A stretch of 64,000 nucleotides of DNA from Pseudomonadota bacterium (GTDB taxonomy: Bacteria > Myxococcota_A > Polyangia > Haliangiales > Haliangiaceae): NCBI GenBank assembly GCA_022360315.1, contig JAKSDA010000027.1, positions 46,507 to 110,506 on the forward strand, in the 5' to 3' direction. Below, piece by piece: positions 17,338 to 28,500 of this stretch. The position numbers and the translations under genes are program-made. Within the stretch, counting starts at the first letter, position 1; each line of letters starts with the position of its first letter. The notes under the pieces were generated by a model. That model was not told the origin of the DNA. It did not search any database and saw nothing but the letters and a program-made list of their open reading frames with translations.

Positions 17338-20087
17338 GGTTGCGGCTCCTTGTCCGGCACGTACTCGGGCACAGTCACCTCGATGGACATCTCCTGCTCC
17401 TCGGGGCTGGCCGCGACCGCGGCATCTTTGCAAAACACGGCGAGCCCCTGGGCCTCGCGGCCGAGGTAGTCAAAGGCGTCGCGACCGATGACCCCGGCGG
17501 GAAAGGGCACCACACAGACGGTGTAGCGGGCCGGCAGAAGCTTTGCGATCGATGCTGGTGCACCGCCAAACGAGATGCTTCGTGACGAAAATCCGGCCTC
17601 TCGATTAGCCAGCCGGTTTTCCAGCTCCAGCGCATTGGCGGCAGCAAACACACCTTCGATCGCGTATACCATGGCGAAGCCGACGCCGTGTCCTGCCGGG
17701 TTGACCACCACAGTGACCCGGCCGCGCTCGATCGAGAGATCGACCGTGGCGACCGCGCCGGACTCGACTGTGGTCGCCCGGGAGCTCGTGGCCAGGCCGC
17801 TGCGAGGGTTGCCCACGCGCGCCGAGATCAGGTACCGATCGGGAGCGAGTACGTCGAAGCGATAGGTGCCGTTCGACCCGGTTTGTACCGAGAACGAAGC
17901 GCTCGCGACGCTCTGCGATTGTGCTACGACCAGTACCGAATCGGCCGGCTGTCCATCCAAAAAGACAGTACCCGCGACAGCGCCGGGGGCGAGAAGCTGC
18001 AGCTCGAGCCCGGTCGCAGACTCGGTGGTCGCGGGCAGGGCCAGGGTTGCCGAACGTCCTTCGGTGATGTGCTCGGCGATGACGACCAGCGCAGTCGAGC
18101 CGAGACCGCGCAGGGTGAATTCGCCGTTTTCGTCGCTTGTCGCGGTCCGCTGCGGTGCCGGGTTGCCAAACAATCCCGGTCCGGCCGAGGACGCCCCGGT
18201 ACCTCGAACGGACCGGCCGGCGAGCACGGTTGCGCCGGCCACGGGCTGGCCCGACGCACTCAAAACTCGACCGGACAGTTTTCTGCCGCGAGAGACAGTA
18301 ATGGTTCCAACATCGACTTGTTGTCCGGCCGCGACCTCGGTGAGAGGAAATCTGGCCTGGTCGAAGTCGGGGCCGGTCAGGCGGGGCTGGTAGGTGCCCG
18401 CTTCGAGGTCGGACAGGCGAAACGACCCGTCCTTGCTGACAAAGGGAGTGGCGCCGCCGCGAAAACCACCCGTGGAGATGGAAAACATGGTGACCGGGCT
18501 GCCGTCGGGAAAGGCGACCTTGCCGGCGATGGATCCGCGCGCTCGGAGGACGATACGGATATGGCTGTCGCCGAGGCGCGCCTCGACTGCGTCGGTCCTG
18601 CCGCGAAAGCCGCGGAAACGCATCTCGGACCCGGCCGGCTTGGCCTGGACAAAATACGTTCTATCGGCCAGACCGCGGAACTCGAAGCGTCCGCCGGCAT
18701 CGGTGATCTGGGTGGACATGCCGCGGAGCCACAGTTCGGCAAGGGATAGACGGCGCGACCGGAAGCCCGGGCGCAGTCTGACCTGTGCGCCGTCGACCGG
18801 CTCGCCACTGCTGTCGACGACCAGGCCGGCGATGACACCGTCGAGAGCGAGTACGAGCTCGATGGTTTCTTGCACTGGATCGGCCGAAAGATCGGTCTGG
18901 TAGATCTCACTGGTGGCTCGTTCGTGCAGGGCGAGGAGCGTGGTCGGCGCGCGGGCAAGTCCGGTGATCTCGAACTCGCCATCGGGGCCAGCAAACACCT
19001 GGCGCGGGCGGGTCCACTGTCGCCGGCCGCTCGCGGTCGACACCCGGACTGCGGCAAATGCCGCCGGCTCACCGTTCTCGGTGACCACGCGGCCGGCCAG
19101 CACAGCGCCCGTGTCGACGACGATCTCGATGTGGTCGACTCCGGTCGCGCCGGTGAGGGTTACTGGATCGGATTCGCCGGGCGCATACGATGTGTGTTGC
19201 GCGGTAAATCGGAACGTTCCGGCGGGAAGCGCGGCAAAGGCGAACCTGCCATCGGCGTCGGTGACCACGGCATCGAGGCGAGGGTGAGTACTCGGAAAGG
19301 GTTCGGAAGCGCTGCGATACAAGACGCTGGCCCCCTTGATCGGAATTCCATTTCGGTCGCGGACCAGACCGGACACCGGTGCGCCTTTGCGGGCGACGAG
19401 CTCGATCTTATAGGTCGCGCCGGCGCTGCCGACGAGCAGGCGCGAGTGAGCCGTGGCATAGCCGGGGGCCGCGGCAGCCACCCGATAGAATCCGGCGGAC
19501 ACGCCGGTGATCGCGGCCATCCCGTTCGAATCGGTCGCTGCAGTCCTGGTCAAAAAGCCCCGCAGCTGTACGTTCGCGCCGGCGAGCGGGGTCCGGGTGT
19601 CCGCGGCCAGAACTGTGACCTGAACCGACGCCGCGGGCCGCAAGCGCAATACCACGGGATCGGACGTGGCGGTGAGACGGGCGGTCACAGGACCCGCGGA
19701 TGCCGAGTCCTTCCGGGCGAGTAGAGTGTATGGACGCCCGACCAGCTTGTCGAAGAAAAACGAGCCGTCTTGCTGGCTCAGCGTGGTCCGTCTGGGAGTC
19801 GTGCTGATCGCCACCAGGGCGCCGGCAACCGGCACTTCGTCGCGGTCGATAACCTGGCCTTCGAGCCGGAACATTCCGACCTCATCGTCGTCGACCACGA
19901 GGTCAAACGCCGCCGATCGAAGATCGCGGTCCGCGCCGCTCGCGGGCACGACTGGCACGGCTCCTTGTGCCCTGCCCCGGTCTTTGCCGTGATCGACTGG
20001 GCTCGGGGTATCGTGACCGCGCAGGGCAAAGAACGCGATCACAGCGACGACGAGTAGGTCGATGACTGCAAAGTTCTTATTGTACAT
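17334..20087 (-). CDS. Surface protein with serial carboxypeptidase-regulatory-like domains
   Basis: 917 residues. A membrane anchor lies near the N-terminus (about residues 8-22, IDLLVVAVIAFFAL), followed by a short linker and then about nine beta-sandwich repeats of the carboxypeptidase-regulatory/CNA-B type. Each shows the pattern 'G.V.D..G.PV.GA.V......G....T...G.F.F..L..G.Y.L', for example GQVIDRDEVPVAGALVAIS and SGRVLSASGQPVAGATVLA. Such proteins in myxobacteria are envelope-attached stalks. No enzyme domain is present. It overlaps the downstream Met-repeat gene by 4 bp and forms an operon with it. Ligand and role are unknown. Confidence 0.85.
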   Translation of the reverse strand: MYNKNFAVIDLLVVAVIAFFALRGHDTPSPVDHGKDRGRAQGAVPVVPASGADRDLRSAAFDLVVDDDEVGMFRLEGQVIDRDEVPVAGALVAISTTPRRTTLSQQDGSFFFDKLVGRPYTLLARKDSASAGPVTARLTATSDPVVLRLRPAASVQVTVLAADTRTPLAGANVQLRGFLTRTAATDSNGMAAITGVSAGFYRVAAAAPGYATAHSRLLVGSAGATYKIELVARKGAPVSGLVRDRNGIPIKGASVLYRSASEPFPSTHPRLDAVVTDADGRFAFAALPAGTFRFTAQHTSYAPGESDPVTLTGATGVDHIEIVVDTGAVLAGRVVTENGEPAAFAAVRVSTASGRRQWTRPRQVFAGPDGEFEITGLARAPTTLLALHERATSEIYQTDLSADPVQETIELVLALDGVIAGLVVDSSGEPVDGAQVRLRPGFRSRRLSLAELWLRGMSTQITDAGGRFEFRGLADRTYFVQAKPAGSEMRFRGFRGRTDAVEARLGDSHIRIVLRARGSIAGKVAFPDGSPVTMFSISTGGFRGGATPFVSKDGSFRLSDLEAGTYQPRLTGPDFDQARFPLTEVAAGQQVDVGTITVSRGRKLSGRVLSASGQPVAGATVLAGRSVRGTGASSAGPGLFGNPAPQRTATSDENGEFTLRGLGSTALVVIAEHITEGRSATLALPATTESATGLELQLLAPGAVAGTVFLDGQPADSVLVVAQSQSVASASFSVQTGSNGTYRFDVLAPDRYLISARVGNPRSGLATSSRATTVESGAVATVDLSIERGRVTVVVNPAGHGVGFAMVYAIEGVFAAANALELENRLANREAGFSSRSISFGGAPASIAKLLPARYTVCVVPFPAGVIGRDAFDYLGREAQGLAVFCKDAAVAASPEEQEMSIEVTVPEYVPDKEPQP

Positions 20088-20128
20088 GGCCGGCTGACAA
20101 GAAAGACGATCCAGCTCGAGTTGGCTTC

Positions 20129-20606
20129 CACTTTTTTGCCCTTACCGATTTTTCAGATGGTTATCGGGTGGTTGTCGGATCGATTGCATCGCCCGACCAG
20201 ACCGCGATCGCTTGCCACGGCTCTCTGCCGGCCGGGGGAGGCGCGACGGTCACCACCAGCACCGACGATTTGACTGCTCCCGAGGCTGCCCGGCAACTCA
20301 TCGATCGAGCTGCTGGGCCGGTCGACGTCCTGGTGGCGAACCTGGCCCATCCACCTATGGCGACACCGCTCACCGACATACTCGATGAGGACTGGGCCAC
20401 GCTCTTCGACGTGATGGTGCACCCGCTCATGTGGTTGATCAGGGCGGCGATTCAAAAAGCACCTCGACCGCAACGTGCCAGCCAAACGCATCGGCATGGG
20501 CTGGGAGTCGGCCGAACTGGCTCTATTTTTGGCCTCGGACAGGAGCGATTGCAGGTGCGGCCAGGTCGTTCCATTCGCCGGAGGCTGGGCGACCAACGCT
20601 GGGTCA
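20129..20606 (+). pseudogene. Short-chain dehydrogenase/reductase remnant
   Basis: Two pieces of an SDR lie in different frames. One frame reads DGYRVVVGS, then DDLTAPEAARQLIDRAAGPVDVLVANLAHPP and DEDWATLFDVMVHPLMWLIRAAI, which are the standard alpha-C, NAG-like and alpha-E regions. After about 20460 the reading shifts to another frame with PAKRIGMGWESAELALFLAS and GQVVPFAGGW, the usual SDR C-terminus. The TGxxxGxG start and the whole Ser-Tyr-Lys catalytic segment (about 100 residues) are missing. The gene is therefore dead by deletion and frameshift. It occupies most of the gap between the surface protein and the transglycosylase. Confidence 0.75.
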
Positions 20607-20804
20607 GCTGGCCCACCAAGATCTCCCGCCGTAGCCCAACCACGACTCCGCGAACCCACGAAAAACCGGCCCATAGCCGACACACGGCTTCAACCAAAAC
20701 GCGATGACACCGGCAGGCCCGGCCGAGCCGACGAGTTGCCGATCACCGTCCGCAACGCTACGATCTTTCTTTTACCCGAGACAAACCACCCGCAGCCCGC
20801 AGAA

Positions 20805-23255
20805 ATGCCCTTGTACGTGACCCCCCTGCCGACGCTCATCGAGTTCTCGTCGGCGTTTTTCGCGAAAGCAACCCCACTGCTTTGCCTAGCCGTGATGGCA
20901 TGCTGTAACGCTCCGAACGGGACCGACGATGAGGCCACCGCAAAACCTCTCGCCATGGCTCCGATTTCGTCGGCGCCATCCTCACCATCCTCAACCGGGG
21001 GAGTAGCCGAGGAATCGTCCACAGTGTCGTACGGAGCGCTGAACGCCGAGATGGTGCGTTCTTATTTTGTGTCGGGAATCGCCAAAGAGGCGGCGCACCT
21101 GTACCGCCTCGACCAGTTCGCGGCGGCTCGCCTGGCCTTTCGCCGTGCCCGGCTCGAAACCGACGAAGCCGAACAAATCCGTCGCATCGACCTGATGATC
21201 GCGGCCACCAGTGCCCTTGTCGAAGATTGGCCAGCGGCCATCGCGGGGTTCGAGGCGGCGCTCGAACACTTCCCCCTCCTAGCGGACTGGCTGCACCACA
21301 AGCTCGCCCGAGCCTACCATGCCAGCGGCAATTACAGCAACGCTCTCGGCCACGCCCGCCGCGTCGATCGCGATGCGGTCCAGGGCGATTCGGCTACAAT
21401 GATCGCCGGCGATGTGCTGCGCTATCGCGAAAGTCCCCGGGCCATGGTCGAGTACTATCGGCGCTACCTCAAACGGGGCAAAATTCGCCGGCTAGAAGCC
21501 CGTTTTCGCCTCGGCAGCGCCCTGGAACGCCTCGGCGAGCTCGCCTCGGCAGCGCAGGAAGTCCGCCGTATCACGGTTTATGCACCGCTCAGCCCATGGG
21601 CGAAAACGGCGCAGAAATGGCTCGACAAACGCCTTCGCCGCTTGCCCTGGCGGGTCCGTAAAAAGCTCCGCCGGCTGACCGCAAAAGAACGAATTGCCCG
21701 GGCAATGGTGTTTTACAAGGCCCACCGCAATCGCCTCGCCGAGGCCGAGTTTGCCGCCGCTCTCAAAACCCGAGGAATCAATGACCAAGAGCGCTGCACG
21801 GCTCTTTACCACCGGGCGAACTCATGGTGGAAGCTGCGCCGGCGGAGCAAAGCGATGCCGCTCTTCGAGCGGGCAATTCGCGCCTGCAACAGGACCGATT
21901 TGAAGGACCTGCAGGTCAAGGCGGCGTTTCAGGCCGGCCGTTCCTTTGACAAACTCGACCGGGAAAAAAAGTCCATCAACCGTCTCGCGCTGATCGAGAA
22001 ACACCATCCCGATCACAGCTATGCCGACGATGCTCGCCTGCTGCAGGCCGAGTCCTACCAGGAGCTGGGCGACATCGACCGGATGAAAGCACTCCTTTCC
22101 TCGCTTCCCGAACTCTATCCCGACGGCGATATGAAGGCCGAGGCACTGTGGCGGCTGGCGTGGAGCGAATACGGAAGTGGCAATTATCAGCGAGCAATTC
22201 ACTGGCTGAAAAAACAGATCGAAATCGAGCCGGTTGCCGAACACTGGGAGCGCAGAGGCCAGGCCCAGTACTGGATTGCGCGCTGCCACGGGCACCTCGG
22301 TGATCCGGCCCAGGCCATTCGATATTACCGCGAGACCATTCGACTCTACCCTCTTTCCTATTACAGCCTGCTGGCCCTCAATCGGCTGCGCGAAGAGGCG
22401 AAAGACGTATTTGCCGAGGTCGAAAAAGAACTTCATGCGCCGCCTCGAAATCCCGCACAAGAGGCCGGCGATCGCTCCGAGTACAACACCGATTCGTTTC
22501 GACGAGCCATCGAGTTGCTCCGCCTCGGTCTCATGCAATCCGCTGTGGCAGAACTCGCTCGACTCGGCTTCGAAACGCCGGCGGGAAAAAACCAACTCAC
22601 CGATCCGGCCGCCATCGACAAGACCTGGATGTATGCCTTTCTCAATCACCATGCTGGCCGCCACGCGCAATCCCACTGGGTCACCCGCTGGCACGTTCTC
22701 GATTATCGGCGCCACTGGCCACAAGGAGTGTGGCGCGACCGATGGCGGATCGCATATCCCAGAGCGTGGTGGCCACTACTCGACAAGTACGCGGCCAAGC
22801 GCGGCTATGCCACCGAACTCCTGATCGCATTTGTCCGGGAAGAGAGTGGATTTGATCCCCTTCGCGAGAGCTGGGCCAACGCCATCGGTTTGACTCAGAT
22901 GATCGTGCCGACCGCCGAATTCTATGCCGAGGGCACAGGGATCGAGATCAATCGGGAAACTCTTCTCGATCCAGAAACCAACGTGATCATCGGGTCGAAA
23001 TTCCTGCAAGCTCTGCATCAGCGCTGGAATGGGCACATCGCTCTCATCGTCCCGTCTTACAACACCGGCGCATCCCGGGTCGCCCGCTGGCTCAAAGAAG
23101 CCCCCGATGCAACTCTCGACGAGTTTGCCGAAAACATCTACTACGACGAGCCGCGCAGCTACAACAAACGAGTGACCGAAAGTTTCTTTGCGTACTCGTA
23201 TCTCAATGATCGAAGCATTCCGCTCATGCCCAACCACAGAAACAAACCCAACTAG
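20805..23255 (+). CDS. Soluble lytic transglycosylase-type lipoprotein
   Basis: 816 residues from the ATG at 20805. The frame is open further upstream, but only through the SDR remnant. The N-terminus carries a lipoprotein-type signal (LLCLAVMACCN). Residues 70-600 are tandem helical TPR-like repeats (for example NYSNALGHARRVDRD and GNYQRAIHWLKKQIEIE), like the superhelical ring of Slt70. The C-terminal SLT domain has REESGFDP, with the catalytic Glu near residue 680, then ANAIGLTQMI and PSYNTGASRVARW, as in the family. The enzyme cleaves peptidoglycan glycan strands to 1,6-anhydro products in the periplasm. Its larger-than-usual size comes from the long TPR region. Confidence 0.9.
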   Translation: MPLYVTPLPTLIEFSSAFFAKATPLLCLAVMACCNAPNGTDDEATAKPLAMAPISSAPSSPSSTGGVAEESSTVSYGALNAEMVRSYFVSGIAKEAAHLYRLDQFAAARLAFRRARLETDEAEQIRRIDLMIAATSALVEDWPAAIAGFEAALEHFPLLADWLHHKLARAYHASGNYSNALGHARRVDRDAVQGDSATMIAGDVLRYRESPRAMVEYYRRYLKRGKIRRLEARFRLGSALERLGELASAAQEVRRITVYAPLSPWAKTAQKWLDKRLRRLPWRVRKKLRRLTAKERIARAMVFYKAHRNRLAEAEFAAALKTRGINDQERCTALYHRANSWWKLRRRSKAMPLFERAIRACNRTDLKDLQVKAAFQAGRSFDKLDREKKSINRLALIEKHHPDHSYADDARLLQAESYQELGDIDRMKALLSSLPELYPDGDMKAEALWRLAWSEYGSGNYQRAIHWLKKQIEIEPVAEHWERRGQAQYWIARCHGHLGDPAQAIRYYRETIRLYPLSYYSLLALNRLREEAKDVFAEVEKELHAPPRNPAQEAGDRSEYNTDSFRRAIELLRLGLMQSAVAELARLGFETPAGKNQLTDPAAIDKTWMYAFLNHHAGRHAQSHWVTRWHVLDYRRHWPQGVWRDRWRIAYPRAWWPLLDKYAAKRGYATELLIAFVREESGFDPLRESWANAIGLTQMIVPTAEFYAEGTGIEINRETLLDPETNVIIGSKFLQALHQRWNGHIALIVPSYNTGASRVARWLKEAPDATLDEFAENIYYDEPRSYNKRVTESFFAYSYLNDRSIPLMPNHRNKPN

Positions 23256-23285
23256 CCCTGAAATATGCGAACTTGCGTTCTGGCT

Positions 23286-24179
23286 TTAGGAGTGCGGCGC
23301 GATCTGTACATCGGCCAGGACGCCGTAGTGGTCCGAGGCGCAAATGCCCTGCTCATCGCGCTCGTCGAGCACGACTCGGGCGTCGAGCACCGTGCCCCTG
23401 CCATCTTTGCGCCGGGTCGTGACAAAGACGTAGTCGATCCGACGGTCGATATCGAGCGAGCGCAGTGGACGGGTATGCTCGTTCTCCGACGACCAGGTGA
23501 TGCCGCTCGGGCGCCCATCCGGGCCAGAGCCCCCAGCTGACCCCGGCGATGACTCATGGATGCGCTGCCAGGCGTCCTGGTAATGAGTCCGCTTGCCGGA
23601 TAGCGTGGTGAATCCGCGCAAAAACCGAATTTCGTCATGCTCGGGCGTGGCGTTAAAATCACCACATACGATCTGCACAGCACCGGCGTCGGGCTCGCTC
23701 GCGATCTCGCCGATCGCCCGGTCGATCGCCACCACCTGCCGCTCCCGCGCCAGGCCGTCATCGAGACGATAATGCAGATGCGTGGTGTGAAACCACACCG
23801 GCCCGAAAGGCACCTCGATGCGAGCCGACAGCAAAATGCGCGCCTCGGTCGGCCGGGCCTCGGGCAATCGCCTGACCCGATGCTCGGCAATGGGATGACG
23901 CGACAAAATGGCCAGACCTTCCTGACCACCCGCATGTCCGGGAAAAAAATCGCCGTCATTCCACTCGAGCGCAACCTCGTAGATGCACCGATACCCGAGC
24001 ACCCCGGCCAGATGGTCGGCCGTGGTCCGCCCAGCCCTTCCATCGAGCGGTCTGACCTCTTGCATGCCGATAACATCGGGCGCAAGAGCGCAAAACTGCC
24101 GCTCGGCCAGGGCAAGACGAGCGTCGAGCGGTGGCTCGATACCCCAAAAATTGCTGGTCACCACCCGAAACGCAACCAC
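23286..24179 (-). CDS. Endonuclease/exonuclease/phosphatase (EEP) family hydrolase
   Basis: 297 residues using the GTG at 24179, which has a GGGGGAGGGG ribosome site just upstream. A longer reading from 24335 would overlap queD by 113 bp, and another GTG at 24221 sits immediately after the queD stop. EEP motifs appear in order: VTSNFWG, IGMQEVR (catalytic Glu), WFHTTHLHYR, CGDFNATPE (catalytic Asp and Asn), DYVFV and ASDHYGV (Asp-His pair). These coordinate a divalent metal and cleave phosphodiesters or phosphomonoesters. No signal peptide is visible. The substrate (nucleic acid, sphingomyelin-like lipid or inositol phosphate) cannot be told from the sequence. Confidence 0.87.
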   Translation of the reverse strand: MVAFRVVTSNFWGIEPPLDARLALAERQFCALAPDVIGMQEVRPLDGRAGRTTADHLAGVLGYRCIYEVALEWNDGDFFPGHAGGQEGLAILSRHPIAEHRVRRLPEARPTEARILLSARIEVPFGPVWFHTTHLHYRLDDGLARERQVVAIDRAIGEIASEPDAGAVQIVCGDFNATPEHDEIRFLRGFTTLSGKRTHYQDAWQRIHESSPGSAGGSGPDGRPSGITWSSENEHTRPLRSLDIDRRIDYVFVTTRRKDGRGTVLDARVVLDERDEQGICASDHYGVLADVQIAPHS

Positions 24180-24222
24180 CTCTGCCCCTCCCCCGTCAGG
24201 CCGGCGTGCCGATTCACCCACG

Positions 24223-24585
24223 TCACTCTCCGCGATATATACACCGAGAGTTCTCAGTCTCGGAAACCGCGAGCTCGATGAGAAGAGGCAGCCCCGGCTT
24301 GATCTCGCGCCATAGCCAGCTGGCCAACATTTCACAGGTCGGATTGCCCAGGCCCTGAATCTCGTTTAGAAAGCGGTGATCGAGCCGGCCGATGACCGGA
24401 TCGACCTGGGTGTCGATGTCTGCGAAATCCACCAGCCACCCCGTCTCGGCATCGACCTCACCCTCGAGTACGACGGTCACCCGATAACTGTGTCCGTGGA
24501 CACGGCTGCATTTGTGCTGGGGAGGAACGCGCGGCAACCGATGAGCAGCTTCAAAACGGTACTCGCGAACGAGCTGACAGCGCAT
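24223..24585 (-). CDS. queD: 6-carboxy-5,6,7,8-tetrahydropterin synthase (QueD/PTPS family)
   Basis: 120 residues from the ATG at 24585, the usual family length; an upstream start at 24645 would add 20 unconserved residues. Zinc ligands are His15 (FEAAHRLP), His30 and His32 (RVHGHSYRV). Cys26 is the catalytic cysteine. DTQVDPVIGRLDHRFLN and NPTCEMLASWLW are conserved later motifs. The enzyme converts 7,8-dihydroneopterin triphosphate to carboxytetrahydropterin in queuosine and 7-deazaguanine synthesis. Other que genes are not in the window. The EEP gene lies directly downstream on the same strand. Confidence 0.92.
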   Translation of the reverse strand: MRCQLVREYRFEAAHRLPRVPPQHKCSRVHGHSYRVTVVLEGEVDAETGWLVDFADIDTQVDPVIGRLDHRFLNEIQGLGNPTCEMLASWLWREIKPGLPLLIELAVSETENSRCIYRGE

Positions 24586-24704
24586 GGCCTGCACGGTAGC
24601 TCGGATCGTCCATTCCGGCAATGCTGTCGTCGGACCACGCTCCATCGCTCCGCTGCCCCGGGGTCCTGCGCCGCTGCCCCGGGCTTTGCGGGCCGGGGCC
24701 AGAA

Positions 24705-25430
24705 ATGGTACAGACGTGGCCTTTCATGCCGCTTTTATCGATCTTGATCCCGGCCTACCAGGAGGAGGCCACGATCGGCCAAGTCGTTCGCCGGGTCGCC
24801 ACCATCGATACCGAATCGCTCGGCTTCGACAAGCAGATCATCGTCTGTGACGACGGCTCCACCGACCGGACCACCGCCCTGGTCGAGCAGGCCAGTACCC
24901 GCGACTCGCGCATCGCGCTGGTCCGCCACACCCACAATCAGGGCAAGGGCACTGCCATTCGCACCGCTCTGCGGCTGGCGGCAGGCGATTATTGTCTGAT
25001 CCAGGACGCCGATCTCGAGTACGAGGTGTCCGATTATCCAGCCCTGCTCGGCCCACTCACCCGGGGCGCCGACGTGGTTTACGGCTCGCGCTTTCTGCAC
25101 AAACGCTACCCCGACGGCATGCATCTGCCCAATTACGTGGCCAACCGCATCCTGAGCGCTTCGGCCAATGTGCTCTACCGGCTGTCCATCACCGACGAGG
25201 CGACCTGTTTCAAGGTCTTCCGCACCGATCTCTTGCGCTCCCTTCACCTCGAGTGCACCGGATTCGAATTCTGCCCCGAAGTCACCGCCAAACTGGCCAA
25301 ACGCGGCATCCCCATCGTCGAAGTACCCATCGCGTACACAGCCCGCGACACCGACGCCGGCAAAAAAGTGCGCTGGACCGACGGCTTCGAGGCAATGTGG
25401 GTGCTGGTCAAACAGCGGTTCGAGCGCTAG
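24705..25430 (+). CDS. GT2-family glycosyltransferase (dolichol-phosphate-mannose-synthase-like)
   Basis: 241 residues from 24705. The ATG at 24726 ([14 protein letters not shown]) is an equally plausible start. The GT-A fold signatures are [32 protein letters not shown] and QDADLEY, the DxD-type nucleotide-sugar and metal site. YGSRF and a final [15 protein letters not shown] segment are typical of DPM1/undecaprenyl-phosphate sugar transferases. No C-terminal membrane segments are present, so it is a soluble catalytic type. It probably transfers a sugar from a nucleotide donor to a lipid phosphate. The sulfatase-fold membrane enzyme starts 82 bp downstream on the same strand and may act on the same envelope glycan. 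Confidence 0.88.
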   Translation: MVQTWPFMPLLSILIPAYQEEATIGQVVRRVATIDTESLGFDKQIIVCDDGSTDRTTALVEQASTRDSRIALVRHTHNQGKGTAIRTALRLAAGDYCLIQDADLEYEVSDYPALLGPLTRGADVVYGSRFLHKRYPDGMHLPNYVANRILSASANVLYRLSITDEATCFKVFRTDLLRSLHLECTGFEFCPEVTAKLAKRGIPIVEVPIAYTARDTDAGKKVRWTDGFEAMWVLVKQRFER

Positions 25431-25512
25431 CCCTGGCCAGCCGCTCGACAGCTGGCAGTTGCCAGTTGACTGGCGACCGGAGACTGGAGACTGTCGACTG
25501 TTGTCTGTCGAG

Positions 25513-28500
25513 ATGTCCAGCCACCGATCCCGATCCCGCAGCACCCCCCCACCGGCCGGCGACCGGTCCCTGGCAACGCTGTTTGGGCGCGATGTGTCGC
25601 GAATGGCGGCCATCGCGCTGGGCAGCTGCCTGGCCGTCGCAGGTTTCGAATTCGCCGCCGCACTCGTCACCACTCCTGCGCCAGACGTGCGCCTGGTCAC
25701 CGCAGGGCGGTTGATCCTCATCGACGTTACCCTGGTCGCCCTGTTCTGGCTGCCGCTCACCGCAATGCTGGCAGCGACCGCCGTGCTGCCGCGACTGGCC
25801 CTGACGGTGGCGTCGCGCAACCGCGCCGCGGCATGGTCGGGACTCTTCGCCGGACTGCCTGCCGACCGGGATTCTGCTCCGGGCCCGCAGCCGGGCGTGG
25901 CGCGCATGTGGGCCGTGCTTCTGTGTATCGCGATCTATATTGCCGGGTCGACCTACGCGACATTTCGCGCGGTCACGTTTTTCAAAAACCTCCAGGTCAC
26001 CGCGCTTTTGCTCTCGGTCCTGCAAGTCGCGTCGCTGTTTCTACTGCTCGGGGTCGGACGGGTCTCGACCCTGGTTTTCGGCCGGGTCGCAGCGCTCGTG
26101 CATCCCCGCCTCGGCCGCTTCAATCCATTGGGCCGCACTCTTCCCGCCGTGGTCGCGGTGGGGCTTTTCGGCATGGCTGCCGTGGGGCTGCTGCTCGTCG
26201 TATTGCCCGAGATGGCACCGCTGATCCCGTGGCGCCTGATTCTGTCGGCTGCGGTCGCGGCAGCAGGTGGATACGGCGCGATGATCGCACTCGCCCGGCG
26301 CGGTCACGTGCTGCCCGCCAATCGGCGCCGGCGCCGCGGCGTTCTCGCCGGTGCAGCCGTCTTCGTGCTCGCGGTCATGCCGCTGACCCTCGTGCGCATC
26401 GGCGCCGACCACGAGGCCAAATCAGTGGCCATTACCGGTTCGCCGTTTCTGGTCAAAACCATCGACCTTTTGCGCATCGTCACCGACCTCGACCGCGACG
26501 GCTACGGCTTTCTGCTCGGCGAAAACGACTGCGCGCCATTGGACCGCGCCGTGCATCCACTGGCTCGCGACATCCCCGACAACGGCATCGACGAGGATTG
26601 CAACGGCCGCGATTTTTCGTTCCGCACCCCGCCGCAATACAAAAAGGGCGACCGCCTGCCAGTGCCCGAACCCTACCGGCGAGACTGGAATTTCCTTCTC
26701 CTAACCGTGGACACCGTGCGCTACGACCACACCGGCTTTGGCGGATACATCGCCAGGCGCGGCCGAGACACCACGCCCAATCTCGACAAGCTGGTCGAGC
26801 GCTCGATCTCGTTCACATTTGCCAATGCCCCGTCAGCCGGCACCATGGCTTCGATCCCGGCCATTCTCACCTCGAAATTCTTTCACTCGGGCGTGGCCCT
26901 GGACGAAAACGTCAAGCCGCGCATGCCGCCCCGCCTGCGCCCCGAGAATGTGCTTATCTCCGAATTGCTCGAGCAGCGCGGCTACAAAAACGGCGCGATC
27001 GTCAGTCACTACTATTTCAACGATTGGGGCATGGAGCAGGGCTTCGATACCTACGACAACGAAGTCGGTCGCAAGAACGAACCGTACAAGGTCACCTCTC
27101 ACGACATCACCGACAAGGCGCTGGCCTGGGTGGCGCGCAACCTGAACCGCAAATGGTTTTTGTGGGTCCATTACATCGATCCGCACGGCCGCTATGTAGC
27201 CCATCCCGGGGAGCGCAGTTTTGGCAAGAGCGAGGAAGACCTCTACGACGGCGAGCTCTACTACACCGACAAGCACATCGGGCGTCTCATCCGGGAACTG
27301 AGCAAGATGCCGGGCATGGACCGCACCGTGCTGTTCTTGACCAGCGATCACGGAGACGGCTTCAAAGAGCACGGCTTCATCAACCACGGCATGGCCCTCT
27401 ACCGCGAGCTTCTGCACGTGCCGTTGATCGTGACGATTCCCGAGGTGCCGCCGCGCCAGATCCCGGGCGCGGTATCGCCCATCGACATCTTTCCGACCAT
27501 GTGCGAGCTGGCCGGCATCGACGTCGCAGACATGAACCTGGAAGGCGAAAGCCTGGTACCGCAGATTTTTTACGGCAACGACGCCCATCACCGCGTGGTC
27601 TTTGCCGAGACCAACTGGCCCCGTCCGCTGCGCGCAGCCATTACCAGCAGGTACAAGCTGATCTATCGGCTGATGGACAATGTCTACGAGTTCTACGACC
27701 TGACGGCCGATCCCTGGGAAAAGCGCAACATTTACCAAACCGCCGACAAGAAGGAGCTCGGCCAGATGAAGGGCTATCTCGACGATTGGCTGGAGCGGGT
27801 CTATTACTCGCGCGATACCCTGACCAACCAGGCAGCGGCCCAGCGGGCCAGCTTTCTGCTCGAACAGCGGCCCGTGCCCAAACTGCCCGCTGCCGGAACC
27901 AGTTTCGATAACGGCCGTATCGAGGTCATCGGCATCGACACCGACAAGCCGGCATACCGCGCGGGCGAGTGGATTCACGTCGCGGTCTATTTGCACGCCA
28001 CCGAGCGTCCCGGCGGCGACTTCCGGCTGCAGCTCACCGCCTGGCTCGATGCGGGCGATGTCGGAACACCGGAGCGTCCGGGCGCTCGCCCACCCACGGC
28101 GAAACCCGCCGGGCAACCCACAGCGAGCGGGCCGGCAACCGGCTCTTCGCCGGGCCGGCCGCGACCCCGCAACAAAACCGCGCACAATCAAAAAGGCCCC
28201 CGATTCACCGGGGATGGACTCTTTCCCAGCTCGCGCTGGCGCAGCGGCGAGTACATCCGCGATCGCTTCAAGATCCGCGTGCCCGCATCATGGACCGACC
28301 AGGGCACGATTTCGCTCGGCCTGCGCATGAGCAGTGCCGATCGCCGGACCGAACTCGTGCCGTCCGGTGTGACCCGAAAGGGTGCGCCGCGGATCGCGGT
28401 ACTCGGCCAGGTCGAGCTCTTGCCTCGGGCCACTCCGACCAGCCCCGCACCGGGTCCGACTCGAAAGTCGAGCGCCCAGCCCGGCCCGCCGCAGCCCGCT

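Noticed and set aside
25431..25512. GACTG-rich short repeats before the sulfatase-fold gene
   Set aside because: Irregular and short; could be chance in this composition.
25833..27911. 692-codon alternative frame inside the sulfatase-fold gene
   Set aside because: Arg/Pro/His-rich composition typical of a shifted frame in high-GC DNA; the gene in the true frame has clear motifs throughout.
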